Shown: piece after piece, positions 18,457-29,799 of the stretch | How the letters are laid out: every line of letters starts with the position of its first letter | Position numbering within the stretch: the first letter of the stretch is position 1 | Assembly: GCF_035978755.1 (NCBI RefSeq) | Contig: NZ_CP108414.1 | Location: forward strand, 2,170,001-2,234,000 | Length of the DNA: 64,000 bases | Reading direction: 5' to 3' | Source of the DNA: Streptomyces sp. NBC_01298 | GTDB taxonomy: Bacteria; Actinomycetota; Actinomycetes; Streptomycetales; Streptomycetaceae | Notes under the pieces: generated by a model | The model's input: the letters and a program-made list of their open reading frames with translations, nothing else | The model's database searches: none | What the model was told of the DNA's origin: nothing | Program-made: the position numbers and the translations under genes

Positions 18457-19389
18457 CTACTTGAGCGTGGCGGAGGTCAGTCCCGCCTGGATCTGCCGCT
18501 GGAAGGACAGGTAGACCACCAGCATCGGGATCATGGCGATGGTCACACCGGCGAACAGCACCGGCAGGTCCGTCTCGTAGCCCATCTGGTACTGCAACTG
18601 GATCAGGCCCTGGGTGAGCATGTAGCGCTCGGGGTCCGATCCGGTCTGCGGCTGCATCAGCACGGACGGCAGGATGTACTGGTTCCACTGCCCCAGGACA
18701 TTGAATATCCCGACGCTGATCAGGCCGGGCTTGGCCATCGGCATCATCACCTGGAAGAAGATCCGGGTGTGCGAGGCCCCGTCGATCACGGCGGCCTCGT
18801 GCACGGCCGTCGGCAGCGTCCTGAAGAACGAGTGCATGAAGAAGACGGTGAACGGCATCGAGTACGCCACGTAGACCAGGATCAGACCCTGGAACGTGTT
18901 GAGCATGTCCAGCCGCTTCACCATGAAGAACAGCGGGACCAGCGCCAGGAAGACCGGGAACATGGCCCCGCTGACGAAGAAGTAGTAGATCGGCCGGTTG
19001 CCCCGGAAGGGGTAGCGGGCCAGGACGTACGCGGCCATCGAGCCGAGCAGCATCGTCAGCGGAACCGAGAACACCATCACGATGATGGTGTTGGCGAAGT
19101 AGCTGCCGATGCCCTTGTCCCAGGCGCGGGGGAAGGCGTCGAAGTGCCAGTTGGCCGGCCAGCTCAGGGCCGACTCGCCGATCTGCACGTCGGTCTTGAA
19201 CGAACCGAGCACCAGCCAGATGAGAGGCAGGATGATCAATATCCCCCACACGGCGAGGAAACCGTGCGAGAAGACGTTGAGGACCATGCCGTCGGAACCG
19301 CTCTTGCGCTTCCCGCGGGGGTGCCCGGTGGCGGAGGCGCGCTTCTTCTCGGCGGCCGCCTCGCCCGGTGCTTTGACAACTGTGGTCAT
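18457..19389 (-). CDS. ngcG: GlcNAc/chitobiose ABC transporter permease NgcG
   Basis: 310 residues with six transmembrane segments. The cytoplasmic loop EAAVIDGASHTRIFFQVMMP (about residues 200-220) is the EAA motif that contacts the ATPase in CUT1 permeases. It starts 12 bp after the ngcF stop. NgcFG with NgcE import N-acetylglucosamine or N,N'-diacetylchitobiose. No ATPase is encoded here, as expected for systems energised by the shared MsiK ATPase. Confidence 0.9.
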   Translation of the reverse strand: MTTVVKAPGEAAAEKKRASATGHPRGKRKSGSDGMVLNVFSHGFLAVWGILIILPLIWLVLGSFKTDVQIGESALSWPANWHFDAFPRAWDKGIGSYFANTIIVMVFSVPLTMLLGSMAAYVLARYPFRGNRPIYYFFVSGAMFPVFLALVPLFFMVKRLDMLNTFQGLILVYVAYSMPFTVFFMHSFFRTLPTAVHEAAVIDGASHTRIFFQVMMPMAKPGLISVGIFNVLGQWNQYILPSVLMQPQTGSDPERYMLTQGLIQLQYQMGYETDLPVLFAGVTIAMIPMLVVYLSFQRQIQAGLTSATLK

Positions 19390-19401
19390 CGTGGTCTCCC
19401 G

Positions 19402-20346
19402 CTAGAACTCGACGTGCTCGCGGCGAGTGGCCCGCAGCGTGATGGCGGAGAGGATCAGGGTGAGGACGAGCATCACGACCCCCATGGCGCAGGCGTAGCC
19501 GGCCTTGCCGAAGTAGAGGAAGTTACGCATCAGCACCGTCGCCATGACCTCGCTGTGGTGGTCCGGTCCGCCGCCGAACTGGCCCGAGGTCATGGTCGAC
19601 ACGAGGACGAACATGTCCATCGCGGCGATGCCCAGATAGACCGCGGAAGTCTGTACAGAATCCCACAGCAGGGGCAGCGTGACCTTGAAGAAGGTCTGTG
19701 CGCGCTTCGCGCCGTCGAGCAGCGCGGCTTCGTAGATGTCCTTGGGGATCGACTGCATGGCGGCCGAGAAGAGGACGAGGTAGAAGCCGACCCCGTGCCA
19801 GACCACGACGAGCAGCAGGCACCAGAGGACGAAGTTCGGCTCGTTGAGCCATTCGATGGGGTGGGCCGGGTCGACCAGGCCCAGTTTGGTGAGGAATCCA
19901 TTCAGCAGCCCTCCCTCGTCGCTGCGGTACACGGCTCCGAAGAGCACCGCGAGGATGGCGAGGGAGAGGACCTGCGGGAAGAAGTAGATCACCTTGTAGA
20001 GGGCGGAGCCCCGTACGCCCTGGACTCCGCCGGCTCCGCCGCGCCCTCCGGCGTTCAGCATGAAGGCGAAGAACAGGGAGATCAGGATGGTGATCGTCGG
20101 GACGAACACCAGGAGCAGCAGATTGTGCAGCAGCGCGCCGCGGAAGACCTCGTCCTTCATCAGGGCCGAGTAGTTGTCCAGCCCGACGAAGTCGAAGGTC
20201 GGTGACTGACCCGTCCAGTTGGTGAAGGAATAGCCGAACGTCTGAACGTACGGCCAGATGACAAAGGTCAGGTACAGCGCAAGGGGCAGGATGAGGAAGC
20301 CGGCGATGAAGCCGCCCCGCCCCTTGCTGTTAGCTACGTGGCTCAT
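19402..20346 (-). CDS. ngcF: GlcNAc/chitobiose ABC transporter permease NgcF
   Basis: 314 residues and six transmembrane helices. The EAA loop reads YEAALLDGAKRAQTFFKVTL (about residues 203-222). It pairs with NgcG as the second membrane subunit. It begins 43 bp after ngcE and probably belongs to the same transcript, controlled at the ngcE promoter. Confidence 0.9.
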   Translation of the reverse strand: MSHVANSKGRGGFIAGFLILPLALYLTFVIWPYVQTFGYSFTNWTGQSPTFDFVGLDNYSALMKDEVFRGALLHNLLLLVFVPTITILISLFFAFMLNAGGRGGAGGVQGVRGSALYKVIYFFPQVLSLAILAVLFGAVYRSDEGGLLNGFLTKLGLVDPAHPIEWLNEPNFVLWCLLLVVVWHGVGFYLVLFSAAMQSIPKDIYEAALLDGAKRAQTFFKVTLPLLWDSVQTSAVYLGIAAMDMFVLVSTMTSGQFGGGPDHHSEVMATVLMRNFLYFGKAGYACAMGVVMLVLTLILSAITLRATRREHVEF

Positions 20347-20389
20347 GGTGTCCGTCCCTGGTGTTTCCGGGTGCCCGGTGGACGCGGTG

Positions 20390-21841
20390 TCAGCTGCGCT
20401 TGTTGTTCTTGGCGTTCGGGTCCTTCGTGGCCTTGTCTACCGCAGCCTGGGCCCGCTTGATCCATTCCTTGGGCTGGATGCGCTTGGCCATCAGCTCATT
20501 GGACGCGTTCTCCAGCTCGGTACCCATCTCGCTGTACCAGTCCGCGTAGCGGTAGTTGAAGGTGTTGTCCCCGGCCGCCTTGAGCGCCGCCACGGCCGAC
20601 TGCGTACCCGAGCGGAGCTTGACCGCCGGGTCCACGCCGTCCTTGAGGACGGTGAGGGAGTTGGCCTGCTGGGCGAAGAGGGTGGACCACTCGCGCGACA
20701 GCATGGAGCGGAGGAACTCCAGGCCGCCGGCCTTGTTCGCGGCCTTCTCCGGGACGATGAAGGGCTCGCCGGCGCCGGCGCGGATGGCCTCGAAGGGCAG
20801 CTTGGACCCGGGCAGCACCGGCATCGGCAGGAACTGCATGTCGAAGTCTTCCGGGGTCTGCTTGAGCTGCTCGTTCTCCAGCCAGGAGCCGGAGGTGATG
20901 AAGGCGGCCTTGCCCTGGTTCCACTGGGTCTGGGACTCGGTGTGCGTCAGGCCGTTGGTGCCCGCCATCAGCAGGTCCTTCTCGACGATCTCGTAGATCG
21001 CCTCGACGGCCTCGAGCGCCACCGGGTTGTTCGCGAAGGCGTTCGGCTCCAGGTTGTCGATCGCCTTCATGGCATCCAGGCCGCCCTTCTTGGCGATCAG
21101 GTCCATGATGGCGACGTTGATGTAGTACGGGTACTTGCCCTGGTGGGCCAGGCCGCCGATGCCGGCCGCCTTCGCCTTCTGACAGATGTCCATGAACTCG
21201 GGCCACGTCTTCGGCGGGGTCCAGCCCTTCTCCTTGAAGAGCTTGCCCGAGTACCACAGGCCCCAGACCGTGTAGACGTACTGCAGGGCGACGAACTTGC
21301 CGCCGATCATGCCGCCCTCGATGGTCCCGGGCATCAGCGTGTCCCGGACCTTCTTGGTCGGGTCGTCGAGCGACGGGGCGTCGAGGACCACCGTGAGGTC
21401 GGCGAGCTGGTTGCCCTTGGCGAGCACGTCCAGCTTGATCTGCTGGGCGCCGGAGTCGTCGACGACGTCCGGCGGGTTGCCGCCGTTGAAGCGCGGCTGC
21501 AGCTTGGAGGTGATCTCCTGGGTGGAGAGGTGCGAGGAAGTGGTGCCCCACTTCTTGTCGAACGCCGCTTCCCAGGCCTTGGCGTAGTCGTCGCCGTAAC
21601 CGCCCTTGAAGACGACCACGTCGAGCTTGCCGCCCTTGGCGACGCCGAACGGGTTCTCCTTGGTGACGGCCACCTTGGACTCGTTGCCCTTGGTCGTCTC
21701 GTCGGAGCCGGAGGCGCAGGCGGACAGGAAGCTCATCGTCGGAACCGCGATGAGGCCGAGTGCCGCGGAGCGCTTGATCAGGTCCCGGCGGCCGAAGCCC
21801 TCACCGTTGCTGTGCTCGCCGTGGGCGGAGGTGGATCCCAT
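20390..21841 (-). CDS. ngcE: GlcNAc/diacetylchitobiose-binding lipoprotein NgcE
   Basis: 483 residues from the ATG at 21841. The signal is twin-arginine plus lipobox: RRDLIKRSAALG, a hydrophobic stretch and a Cys in LSACAS (about residue 41), so export is through Tat and anchoring is by lipid. The rest is a CUT1 family 1 solute-binding protein. Length, Tat signal and gene order ngcE-ngcF-ngcG followed by the ROK gene fit the S. coelicolor chitobiose transporter. A DasR-type operator lies 134 bp upstream. Confidence 0.9.
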   Translation of the reverse strand: MGSTSAHGEHSNGEGFGRRDLIKRSAALGLIAVPTMSFLSACASGSDETTKGNESKVAVTKENPFGVAKGGKLDVVVFKGGYGDDYAKAWEAAFDKKWGTTSSHLSTQEITSKLQPRFNGGNPPDVVDDSGAQQIKLDVLAKGNQLADLTVVLDAPSLDDPTKKVRDTLMPGTIEGGMIGGKFVALQYVYTVWGLWYSGKLFKEKGWTPPKTWPEFMDICQKAKAAGIGGLAHQGKYPYYINVAIMDLIAKKGGLDAMKAIDNLEPNAFANNPVALEAVEAIYEIVEKDLLMAGTNGLTHTESQTQWNQGKAAFITSGSWLENEQLKQTPEDFDMQFLPMPVLPGSKLPFEAIRAGAGEPFIVPEKAANKAGGLEFLRSMLSREWSTLFAQQANSLTVLKDGVDPAVKLRSGTQSAVAALKAAGDNTFNYRYADWYSEMGTELENASNELMAKRIQPKEWIKRAQAAVDKATKDPNAKNNKRS

Positions 21842-21974
21842 GCTCAAGTCCTCGCCTTCGTCAGGAGTGTGAAGGAGGAAGGAAAGTGCGACTGCTGCCG
21901 CCCAGCGGACATCACCGCAGGTCCCCGCCGTCCCCCCGTCCGGAGCCGCTCGTTTCGCGGTGACCCGGACGGGC

Positions 21975-21990
21975 ACAGGTATAGTCCACT
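21975..21990. promoter_or_regulatory. DasR-responsive element (dre) upstream of ngcE
   Basis: ACAGGTATAGTCCACT matches 13 of 16 positions of the dre consensus ACTGGTCTAGACCACT. DasR is the GntR-type GlcNAc regulator of Streptomyces, so a site before a GlcNAc/chitobiose transporter makes biological sense. Confidence 0.75.
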
Positions 21991-22095
21991 TCCGCTCCTG
22001 TGAGCAAGATCATGTACCGGTATGGGCCCCGGCTTTTCCGAGTTGAGACCTCACCGTCACCTGAGCTGGACCGTCGGAGCCGCCCGCAGAAACGG

Positions 22096-22130
22096 AAGGG
22101 CCGTACCCCCTTAACGGAGGTACGGCCCTT
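22096..22130 (-). terminator. Terminator downstream of aconitase
   Basis: AAGGGCCGTACC and GGTACGGCCCTT form a perfect 12-bp stem over an 11-base loop, 23 bp past the aconitase stop. Confidence 0.85.
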
Positions 22131-22153
22131 TGGTGCCGGTATGCGCTGTGTGC

Positions 22154-24958
<2,805 letters not shown>

Positions 24959-25001
24959 GTAACCCTTACCAGCGGGGCGGCTGCGGCACGTCCGGGGCAG
25001 A

Positions 25002-25019
25002 TATCTCGATGTCGAGATA
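25002..25019. promoter_or_regulatory. Perfect palindrome TATCTCGA-TG-TCGAGATA, likely MarR-type operator
   Basis: Eight-base arms around TG, between the broken LacI gene and aconitase. The TCTCGA core resembles sites of urate/trans-aconitate-responsive MarR regulators; TamR is known to act at Streptomyces aconitase promoters. Assignment to TamR is inference. Confidence 0.55.
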
Positions 25020-25022
25020 ACT

Positions 25023-26102
25023 CTAGTACATGCCAGGGGGGCGGGACGAGGCACGCACCCTCAGGCCCGCCGGGACGGTCAGTCGGCCGGTGGATTGCGC
25101 ATGTCCGGATTCGATGAGCTTGACCAGGGACGAAACCGCCGTTTCCGCGATCCGCTCCGGATCGAAGGTGACGGTCGTCACGGACGGTTCGTTCTCGGCG
25201 TACGCCGGGTCCTCGCTGGCGCAGACCAGCAGCAGGCCCCTCTCGACCGGTCCTCTGCCCGCCGCGGCGCCGGGTATGCCGATGCCGTGGCGCGCGGCGG
25301 CGGCCAGCACCTGGCGGCCCCCCGGGTCGTATACGCAGTACACGGCGTCCGGCCGGTCCGGGCCCGCGAAGGCGGCGTCGAAGGCGTGCCCAGCCTCGTC
25401 ATTGGGGTCGAAGGGGATCACGAGCGGAGTCCGGCCCCGCCCGGCGCACCAGTGTTCATAGGCTGACGTGACGGCCCCGGTGTAGAACTCCCGGCCGTAG
25501 CCCGCGTGCAGCGCGATCCGCCGGGCGCCGGAGGCCGCCAGGTGGTCGAGCACCTCGCGGGTGGTGGCGGTGTGGTCGTTGTCCACCCACACGTCGCCCG
25601 GCCTCGGATCGGCCGGCGGCCCGTCGAACACCACCGGCAGCCCCCGCGCCCGCAGCGCGCGCAGCACCGGGTCGTCGGCCGGGCTGTCGAGCAGCAGCAT
25701 CCCGTCCACCGCCAGGGTGTGCCACAGCGGCTCGGCGCCGCGGTCGGCGGGCAGCGTGGTCAGGGCGTAGCCGTGGGCGTGCGCCGCCGAGGTGGCGGAG
25801 ATGAGCAGCCGGGCGTAGTAGGCGATCCGTGCGAAGTCTCAGGCGAAGCCGGCGTACGTGGTCACGGCGATGCCCAGGCTGCGGTTGTGCGGACCGCGCC
25901 GGGCTCCGTAGCCCAGCGCCCCGGCGACCTCGCGCACCCGGCGGCGGGTGGACTCGCCGAGGCGGCCGGTGCCGTTGAGCGCGTGGGAGACGGTCGCGGT
26001 GGAGACCTCGGCGGCGCGGGCGATGTCGGCGAGGGTCGGACCGGGCACCGGCGCGGGCGGTGGCATCGGGACGCGTCCGGATGCGGGAAGGGGGGCGGGC
26101 AC
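25023..26102 (-). pseudogene. LacI-family regulator interrupted by a single in-frame TGA
   Basis: The N-terminal LacI helix-turn-helix (LADIARAAEVSTATVSHALN) reads in frame to AVTTYAGFA, hits TGA at 25841-25839, and continues in the same frame through DFARIAYYARLL into a complete type I sugar-binding core ending at 25023. Homologues normally have Trp after GFA, so TGG to TGA is the simplest change. No frameshift is needed. The C-terminal half has no good start of its own. The gene is divergent from the amidohydrolase. I give the outer GTG start at 26102; an ATG at 26066 is possible. It could be a recent loss or a sequencing error. Confidence 0.85.
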
Positions 26103-26143
26103 GGCGCCATCGTACGGATTTCGTCGCCGGAGACGGCTTCTGG

Positions 26144-26155
26144 TTAAGGCCTTAA
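26144..26155. promoter_or_regulatory. Perfect 12-bp palindrome TTAAGGCCTTAA in the divergent promoter
   Basis: It lies 39 bp before the amidohydrolase start and 41 bp before the LacI gene start. It is a candidate operator for the (now broken) LacI protein. Confidence 0.45.
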
Positions 26156-26194
26156 TCAAACAGCGTCCTCGCCACGCCAACGTTTGGAGTGTGC

Positions 26195-28183
26195 ATGCAG
26201 TCTTCTCCTTCCCCCCGGCCCCTGTCGTCGTCCCTGTCCGCGCGGTCGGCGCGGTCCCCGCAATCCGCGCAGTCCTCGTCGGCCCCTCTGTCGCGCCGGG
26301 GGCTCCTCGCGGCCGCCGGAGCCGCCGGAGCCGCGGGTCTGCTGGGCGCGGGGCCCGCCGCGGCCGCCTCCGCCCCGCACGGCGGCGGGCGGAACTCGGC
26401 CGCGCTGGTGATCCGCAACGCCTCCGTATTCACCGGGACCGACCACCGGGGGCCCGTACGGGCCGTCGCGGTCGGCCGGGACGGGAAGATCCTGGCCACC
26501 GGGACCGACGCCGCGCTGCGCCGGTACGTGGGCCGGGACACCGAAGTGGTCGACGCCCGCGGCAACACCGTGATGAGCGGGATCCACGACGGCCACGTGC
26601 ACCCGCTCGGGGCCGGCGAACGCTCGCTGTCCCCCTCGCTGGAGAGCGCGGAGACCACCCCGGCCGAGCTCCTGGAGATCCTGGCCGGCTTCCTCGCCGA
26701 CACCGGTGGCGCGGGCGCCGAGCCGGACGGCTGGCTGGTGGTGGAGGACTGGAACCCGGTCGGGCTGCTCCCCACGGGCACCGCTCCGCACCACTCGATG
26801 CTGGACGCGCTCCCGACCCGGCGGCCCATCGTCCTGATCGGCGGCGACGGTCACAACTGCTGGGCCAACCAGCGGGCCCTGGACATCGCCGGGATCACGG
26901 CGGCGACGCCCGACCCGGTCGGCGGCAAGGTGGTCAAGGGCGCGGACGGGAAGCCGACGGGTGTCCTCAAGGACGACGCCCAGGGCCTGGTCAGGCACCT
27001 GATACCGGAGCACACCCGCGCCGAACTGGTCGCGGCCTGCGCGCAGGTGCTGGGGCTGGCCGCCGCGTCCGGGGTCACCACGATGATGGACGCCCTGGTG
27101 GGGCGGCACGAACTGGAGCTGTACCGGGCGCTCTCCGCGGCGGGCAGGCTGCCGCAGCGGATCGTCCCCGCGATCCGGCTGGACGCGGACCAGGCCAAGG
27201 ACCCGGCGGGCTCGCTGGCGTACGCGCGGGGCCTGCGCAGGGAGTTCGGGGGCGTACGGGGGCTCCGGTTCGGGATGATCAAGGTCTTCCTGGACGGGGT
27301 CATCGAATACCCCGCGCAGACCGCCGCCCTGCTGGAGCCGTACCTCGACGGGAACGGCAAGCCGACCTCGAACCGGGGCGAGCTCTACACCTCGGCGGCG
27401 GACTACGGCCGGCTCAGCGCCGCCTTCAACCGGGCGGGCTGGCAGATGCACGCCCACGGGCTCGGGGACCGGGCGGTACGTACCGCTCTGGACGGATACG
27501 CGTACGCCCGGCGGGTCACGGGGCAGCGGGACGCCCGCAACGCGGTGGCGCACCTGCAGATCGTGGACCCCGCCGACCTGCGGCGCTTCGCGCAGCTGGG
27601 GGTCGCGGCGTGCATGCAGCTCCAGTGGGCCACGCGGGACACCTGGACGGTGGAGGCGCTGCTTCCCTACATCGGGCCCGAGCGGCACCGGTGGCTGTAC
27701 CCGGCGCGCAGCCTGGAGAAGGCGGGCGCACGGCTGACGGGCGGTTCGGACTGGCCGGTGGACGCCCTCCAGGTGTGGAACCAGCTCCGGACCGCGATCG
27801 ACCGGCAGGGCGCGGAAGGGGCCGGCGAGCTGTACCGGGAGCAGGAGGCGCTGAGTCGGGACACCACCTTGCGGATGCACACCTCGGGCACCGCGTGGCA
27901 GCTCCGCCAGGAGGAGCTGACCGGCACCGTGGAGCCGGGCAAGGCGGCGGACCTGGTCCTCCTGGACCGGGACGTGACCCGGTGTGCGGTGGCCGACATC
28001 AGCGGAACGGGCGTACGGATGACCCTGGTCGGCGGCCGTGTGGTGCACGAGGCGGATTCGGCGTCGGGCCGGGCGGCTTCGGCCCGGCTGGCCCGCGCCG
28101 CGGCGGCGGGCGCGCGCCCGGCCTCGTACGCCTCGGTCCACGGCGGCGGGGGCAAGGGGCGGCACCACGCCTGCGGGCACTGA
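26195..28183 (+). CDS. Tat-exported amidohydrolase (amidohydrolase 3 / YtcJ-like)
   Basis: 662 residues from an ATG with GGAG five bases upstream. The N-terminus has a twin-arginine signal, SRRGLLAAAGAAG, ending near an AAAASA site. Metal-dependent amidohydrolase motifs follow: DGHVHP early, a conserved metal-bridging-region Lys (KVFLDGV), MHAHGLGDRA, and a late GGSDWPVDAL with its catalytic Asp. These match the YtcJ-like group, exported zinc hydrolases acting on amide or N-formyl bonds in exoenzyme fashion. The substrate is unknown. The divergent LacI remnant was probably its regulator. Confidence 0.85.
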   Translation: MQSSPSPRPLSSSLSARSARSPQSAQSSSAPLSRRGLLAAAGAAGAAGLLGAGPAAAASAPHGGGRNSAALVIRNASVFTGTDHRGPVRAVAVGRDGKILATGTDAALRRYVGRDTEVVDARGNTVMSGIHDGHVHPLGAGERSLSPSLESAETTPAELLEILAGFLADTGGAGAEPDGWLVVEDWNPVGLLPTGTAPHHSMLDALPTRRPIVLIGGDGHNCWANQRALDIAGITAATPDPVGGKVVKGADGKPTGVLKDDAQGLVRHLIPEHTRAELVAACAQVLGLAAASGVTTMMDALVGRHELELYRALSAAGRLPQRIVPAIRLDADQAKDPAGSLAYARGLRREFGGVRGLRFGMIKVFLDGVIEYPAQTAALLEPYLDGNGKPTSNRGELYTSAADYGRLSAAFNRAGWQMHAHGLGDRAVRTALDGYAYARRVTGQRDARNAVAHLQIVDPADLRRFAQLGVAACMQLQWATRDTWTVEALLPYIGPERHRWLYPARSLEKAGARLTGGSDWPVDALQVWNQLRTAIDRQGAEGAGELYREQEALSRDTTLRMHTSGTAWQLRQEELTGTVEPGKAADLVLLDRDVTRCAVADISGTGVRMTLVGGRVVHEADSASGRAASARLARAAAAGARPASYASVHGGGGKGRHHACGH

Positions 28184-28243
28184 GGGTTCCGGGGCGGGAG
28201 CCGCACGGGGGTCCCGCCCCGGTCGTCCAGCCCGCAAGGCCGT

Positions 28244-29113
28244 TCAGCCCGCAAGGCCGTGGCGCGCGGCCCAGGCCGTGACGGCCGCGGCGATCTCCTC
28301 GGGCCGGTCCTCCGGGCAGAGGTGGGCGGCGGCGCCGCAGTACTCGGTCTCCAGCGCGGAGATGTTGCTCTCGCACCAGGCGGCCGGCTCCGGGCCGATC
28401 ATGAGGGTGGGCGAACCGTCGAAGGTCAGCAGGAGCTTGGGCACCTCGGGGCTGGCGGCCAGCCAGGTGTCGTAGGCCTCCACCCGGGCGGTGACGTCGG
28501 CCGGTTCGCCGTCGAGCGGCATGGAGCGGCCCCACTGGAGCATGGGCAGGCGGCTCTCAGGGGTGGGGTAGGGGGCGGCGTAGACGGCATGGTCGGCTGC
28601 GGAGAGCGGGGCCAGGACCGTCCTGTGCAGGCTGTCCTCGATGAAGAGGTTCTGGTCGAGGACCAGCTCCTCCCCCACCCCCGGGGTGCGCAGCGCCTCG
28701 AAACGGGGGCGGGCGGGGGCCGGGAACTCCGCCCAGGTCATCGGCCGCAGGATCGTTTCCATGAAGGCCAGCCCCCGAACCCTCCCGGGGTGCCGGGCGG
28801 CCCGGTCGAAGGCGAGCGCGCCGCCCCAGTCCTGGCCCACGAGCACGGCCTCCCCGATCCCCAGGGCGTCGAACCAGGCGTCGAGGTAGCGGGCGTGGTC
28901 GGCGAAGCGGTACTCGCCGCCGGGCTTGCCGGAGCGGCCCATCCCGATGAGGTCGGGGGCCAGGACGCGGACCCCGCCACCGATCCGGGGCAGCACTCCC
29001 CGCCACAGGTGGGAGGAGGTCGGGTTGCCGTGCAGGAAGACGAAGGGAACGCCGTCGGGGGCGCCGAGCTCCTCGTAGTACATGGTCGAGTCGAGTACGT
29101 CGATGACGGGCAT
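28244..29113 (-). CDS. Alpha/beta hydrolase, haloalkane dehalogenase type (HLD-II like)
   Basis: 289 residues from the ATG at 29113. The HLD-II catalytic set is complete by position: Asn30 in HGNPTSSHLW, nucleophile Asp95 and Trp96 in VGQDWGGA, acid Glu119 in FMETILRP, and base His264 near the C-terminus. A nucleophilic Asp followed by Trp distinguishes dehalogenases from Ser hydrolases. HLDs release halide from alkyl halides; the natural substrate in Streptomyces is unclear. It is divergent from a MarR gene across a striking inverted repeat. Confidence 0.85.
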   Translation of the reverse strand: MPVIDVLDSTMYYEELGAPDGVPFVFLHGNPTSSHLWRGVLPRIGGGVRVLAPDLIGMGRSGKPGGEYRFADHARYLDAWFDALGIGEAVLVGQDWGGALAFDRAARHPGRVRGLAFMETILRPMTWAEFPAPARPRFEALRTPGVGEELVLDQNLFIEDSLHRTVLAPLSAADHAVYAAPYPTPESRLPMLQWGRSMPLDGEPADVTARVEAYDTWLAASPEVPKLLLTFDGSPTLMIGPEPAAWCESNISALETEYCGAAAHLCPEDRPEEIAAAVTAWAARHGLAG

Positions 29114-29158
29114 GGTGAACCATCCGTTCCAATTCATTCGTGCAATAAACGTTTCTAG

Positions 29159-29207
29159 CACGAACGTTCGTGGCGCTAACGAAATTAAATCGTTAGCGCC
29201 ACGAACG
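29159..29207. promoter_or_regulatory. 18-bp perfect inverted repeat between dehalogenase and marR, with overlapping palindrome
   Basis: CGTTCGTGGCGCTAACGA (29165-29182) is repeated exactly in inverse at 29190-29207 with a 7-bp AATTAAA centre. A second palindrome, CACGAACGTTCGTG (29159-29172), overlaps its left arm. It is a likely MarR operator covering both promoters. Confidence 0.8.
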
Positions 29208-29226
29208 CAAGGGGTACGATCCCGGC

Positions 29227-29721
29227 ATGACCACGGAAGAAGCGGACCGGGGCGCCTCCACCCTCCCGGCGCGACTGCGCGAACTGCCCAGCCGACTGCT
29301 CGCGCAGGCCTCGGCGCACGCCACGCGGCTCGTCACCGAGGGACTGAGCGGGGCAGACGCGCACAAATGGCACTACGCCACCCTGGTCGCCCTGGACGAG
29401 TTCGGACCCGCGAGCCAGGCGGCCCTGAGCGGCCGCACCGGCATCCACCGCAGCGACCTGGTCGCCGTCATCAACGAACTCGCCGCGCGCGAGCTGGTCG
29501 AGCGCACCCCCGACCCCGCCGACCGACGGCGCAACGTCATCACCCTCACGACCGCCGGACGGCGCCGGACGCGCAAGCTGGAGCAACTGCTCGCCGCGGC
29601 CCAGGAGGAGCTTCTGTCCCCTTTGTCCCCACAGGAGCGCGAGCAGCTCGTCGGACTCCTCGGCCGGCTCGTCGCGCACCACGCACCCGGCGGCCCCACG
29701 ATGGAAGCTGACGACCGGTAA
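29227..29721 (+). CDS. MarR family transcriptional regulator
   Basis: 164 residues. The winged helix is typical: GPASQAALSGRTGIHRSDLV (about 59-78) as recognition region, then the wing with the DxR signature, TPDPADRRRNVITLT. MarR dimers bind near-palindromic DNA and are released by small phenolics or oxidants. The divergent dehalogenase and the long inverted repeat between them are its probable targets. Confidence 0.92.
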   Translation: MTTEEADRGASTLPARLRELPSRLLAQASAHATRLVTEGLSGADAHKWHYATLVALDEFGPASQAALSGRTGIHRSDLVAVINELAARELVERTPDPADRRRNVITLTTAGRRRTRKLEQLLAAAQEELLSPLSPQEREQLVGLLGRLVAHHAPGGPTMEADDR

Positions 29722-29772
29722 CACCCGCCACCGCCCCACCGCCACCCGTCTGCCACACCCGACTCGATCGAC

Positions 29773-29788
29773 ATCTCATATCTGAGAT
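29773..29788. promoter_or_regulatory. ATCTCA/TGAGAT inverted repeat before the XRE-MurA fusion
   Basis: ATCTCA-TATC-TGAGAT lies 12 bp before the start codon, close to the expected -10 region. It could be an autoregulatory site for the protein's own XRE domain. There is no clear ribosome site. Confidence 0.4.
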
Positions 29789-29799
29789 ACGGTGCATCC

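Noticed and set aside
25839..25841. TGA as a selenocysteine codon
   Set aside because: No SECIS-like hairpin or selenium genes in view, and LacI proteins do not use selenocysteine; a Trp-to-stop change is simpler.
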